From Oscillospiraceae bacterium (lineage in GTDB: Bacteria > Bacillota > Clostridia > Oscillospirales > Oscillospiraceae), in the NCBI GenBank assembly GCA_020866945.1, contig JAJBVW010000156.1:1-5378 (forward strand): a stretch of DNA of 5,378 nucleotides, in the 5' to 3' direction. Positions 4,678 through 5,378 of the stretch are shown here, in pieces. The stretch's first letter is position 1. Every line of letters begins with the position of its first letter. Below the pieces are notes generated by a model, which did not search any database, was not told the DNA's origin, and saw only the letters and a program-made list of their open reading frames with translations. Both the position numbers and the translations under genes were made by a program.

Positions 4678-5378
4678 CACAGATCCAGGGGCGAGGCCAG
4701 GCACCCGGCCAGGGCGCTGGCGGCGGCCACGGCGGGAGAGGCCAGGATGACCTTGCTCTCCGTGTGGCCCATGCGGCCCACAAAGTTGCGGTTGGTGGTG
4801 GCCACGGCCACCTCTCCCTCCGCCATGCAGCCCATATGCCCGCCCAGGCACGGCCCGCAGGTGGGGGTGGAAAAGGCGCATCCGGCCTGAATGAATATCT
4901 CCGTCAGCCCCTCCCTGGCGCACTGGAGGCTGATCTCCTGGGTGGCGGGAATGACGATGCAGCGGACGTTTTCCGCCACGCGGCGTCCCTGCAAAATGCT
5001 GGCCGCCATCCGCAGGTCGGAGATGCGCCCGTTGGTGCAGGAGCCGATGACCACCTGGTCGATGGGCAGGCCCTTCACCTCGTCGATGGTCTTGGTGTTG
5101 CTGGGCAGGTGGGGCAGGGAGACCGTGGGCTGGAGGCTGTTCAGGTCGATGACCACCTCCTGGTCGTACTCGGCGTCCGGGTCGGCCTCATAGACCGTAT
5201 AGGGTCTGTCCAGGCGGCCTGTGACATATTCCACCGTCTTCTCGTCCACGGGGAAGATGCCGTTTTTGGCTCCGGCCTCGATGGCCATGTTGGCAATGGT
5301 GAAGCGGTCGTCCATAGAGAGGCTTGCCACCCCCTCCCCCTGAAATTCCAGGGATTTACACAGCGCCCCGTCCACCCC
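4677..5378 (-). CDS. leuC: 3-isopropylmalate dehydratase (isomerase) large subunit (5' end cut by window edge)
   Basis: Catalytic aconitase-family subunit carrying a [4Fe-4S] cluster; with LeuD it isomerises 2-isopropylmalate. The window holds the last 233 residues of a protein usually about 420 long in this LeuC/HacA-like type. Visible motifs are SMDDRFTIANMAIEAGAKNGIFPVDE near the start of the fragment (in part), IGSCTNGR with the first cluster cysteine (codon 5037-5039), CGPCLGG with the other two (codons 4857-4859 and 4848-4850), and TTNRNFVGRMGH followed by LASPAVAAASA near the C-terminus. All three cluster cysteines are present, so the enzyme looks functional. The GTG at 5375 is an internal Val, not a start, since the sequence there corresponds to the middle of the family. 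The TGA stop overlaps the leuD ribosome binding site. Homoaconitase is possible from this part alone, but leuD and leuB next to it support leucine synthesis. Confidence 0.95.
   Translation of the reverse strand, partial: GVDGALCKSLEFQGEGVASLSMDDRFTIANMAIEAGAKNGIFPVDEKTVEYVTGRLDRPYTVYEADPDAEYDQEVVIDLNSLQPTVSLPHLPSNTKTIDEVKGLPIDQVVIGSCTNGRISDLRMAASILQGRRVAENVRCIVIPATQEISLQCAREGLTEIFIQAGCAFSTPTCGPCLGGHMGCMAEGEVAVATTNRNFVGRMGHTESKVILASPAVAAASALAGCLASPLDL

Noticed and set aside
4663..4923. N-terminal extension of leuD, or a leuC-leuD frameshift fusion
   Set aside because: The extra residues are the leuC 3' end read in another frame. leuC keeps its own frame to a normal TGA after a complete C-terminus, and leuD has a strong ribosome binding site and conserved N-terminus at 4662.
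5373..5375. GTG as the start of leuC
   Set aside because: The sequence there (VDGALCKSLEF) belongs to the middle of LeuC, and the frame is open to the window edge, so the gene is simply cut off.

Overview
The window holds one continuous minus-strand gene cluster for branched-chain amino acid synthesis. In transcription order (right to left as numbered) it reads leuC (5' end cut off by the window edge), leuD, leuB, ilvB, ilvN, ilvC (3' end cut off). I see no mobile element, CRISPR array, rRNA or tRNA, and no stretch over 300 bases without a gene. The sequence is GC-rich (about 60% by eye), with strong AGGAGG-type ribosome binding sites and clostridial-looking proteins: a two-subunit isopropylmalate isomerase with a short small subunit, a class I ketol-acid reductoisomerase, and an acetolactate synthase with GCRFSDRV and GMIGMHGSQ segments. 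This suggests a high-GC member of the Clostridia, perhaps an Oscillospiraceae gut bacterium. That assignment is inference from style, not from a marker gene.

Left to right: bases 1-709 are ilvC without its C-terminal part. Bases 710-761 are an AT-rich leader that carries the ilvC ribosome binding site and the downstream edge of a likely internal promoter; the promoter's perfect extended -10 lies over the ilvN stop codon inside a near-perfect inverted repeat. Bases 762-1313 are ilvN and 1327-3033 ilvB, joined by 13 bases. Bases 3034-3076 are an unusual leuB-ilvB junction with a strong Shine-Dalgarno sequence 27 bases from the ilvB start, a GC hairpin and a possible seven-codon ORF. Bases 3077-4150 are leuB, 4165-4662 leuD, and 4677-5378 the C-terminal half of leuC. 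The leuC-leuD and leuD-leuB gaps are 14 bases each.

The enzymes fit together as follows. IlvB/IlvN (acetolactate synthase) and IlvC (ketol-acid reductoisomerase) are the first two steps of the shared valine/isoleucine pathway. LeuC/LeuD (isopropylmalate isomerase) and LeuB (isopropylmalate dehydrogenase) convert 2-isopropylmalate to the leucine precursor. LeuA, IlvD and a transaminase are not in the window and are either just outside it or elsewhere in the genome.

This is a core metabolic operon, not a new system. The points worth a second look are the ilvB translation start, the promoter/palindrome before ilvC, and an Arg in LeuB where the NAD-selecting Asp is normally found.
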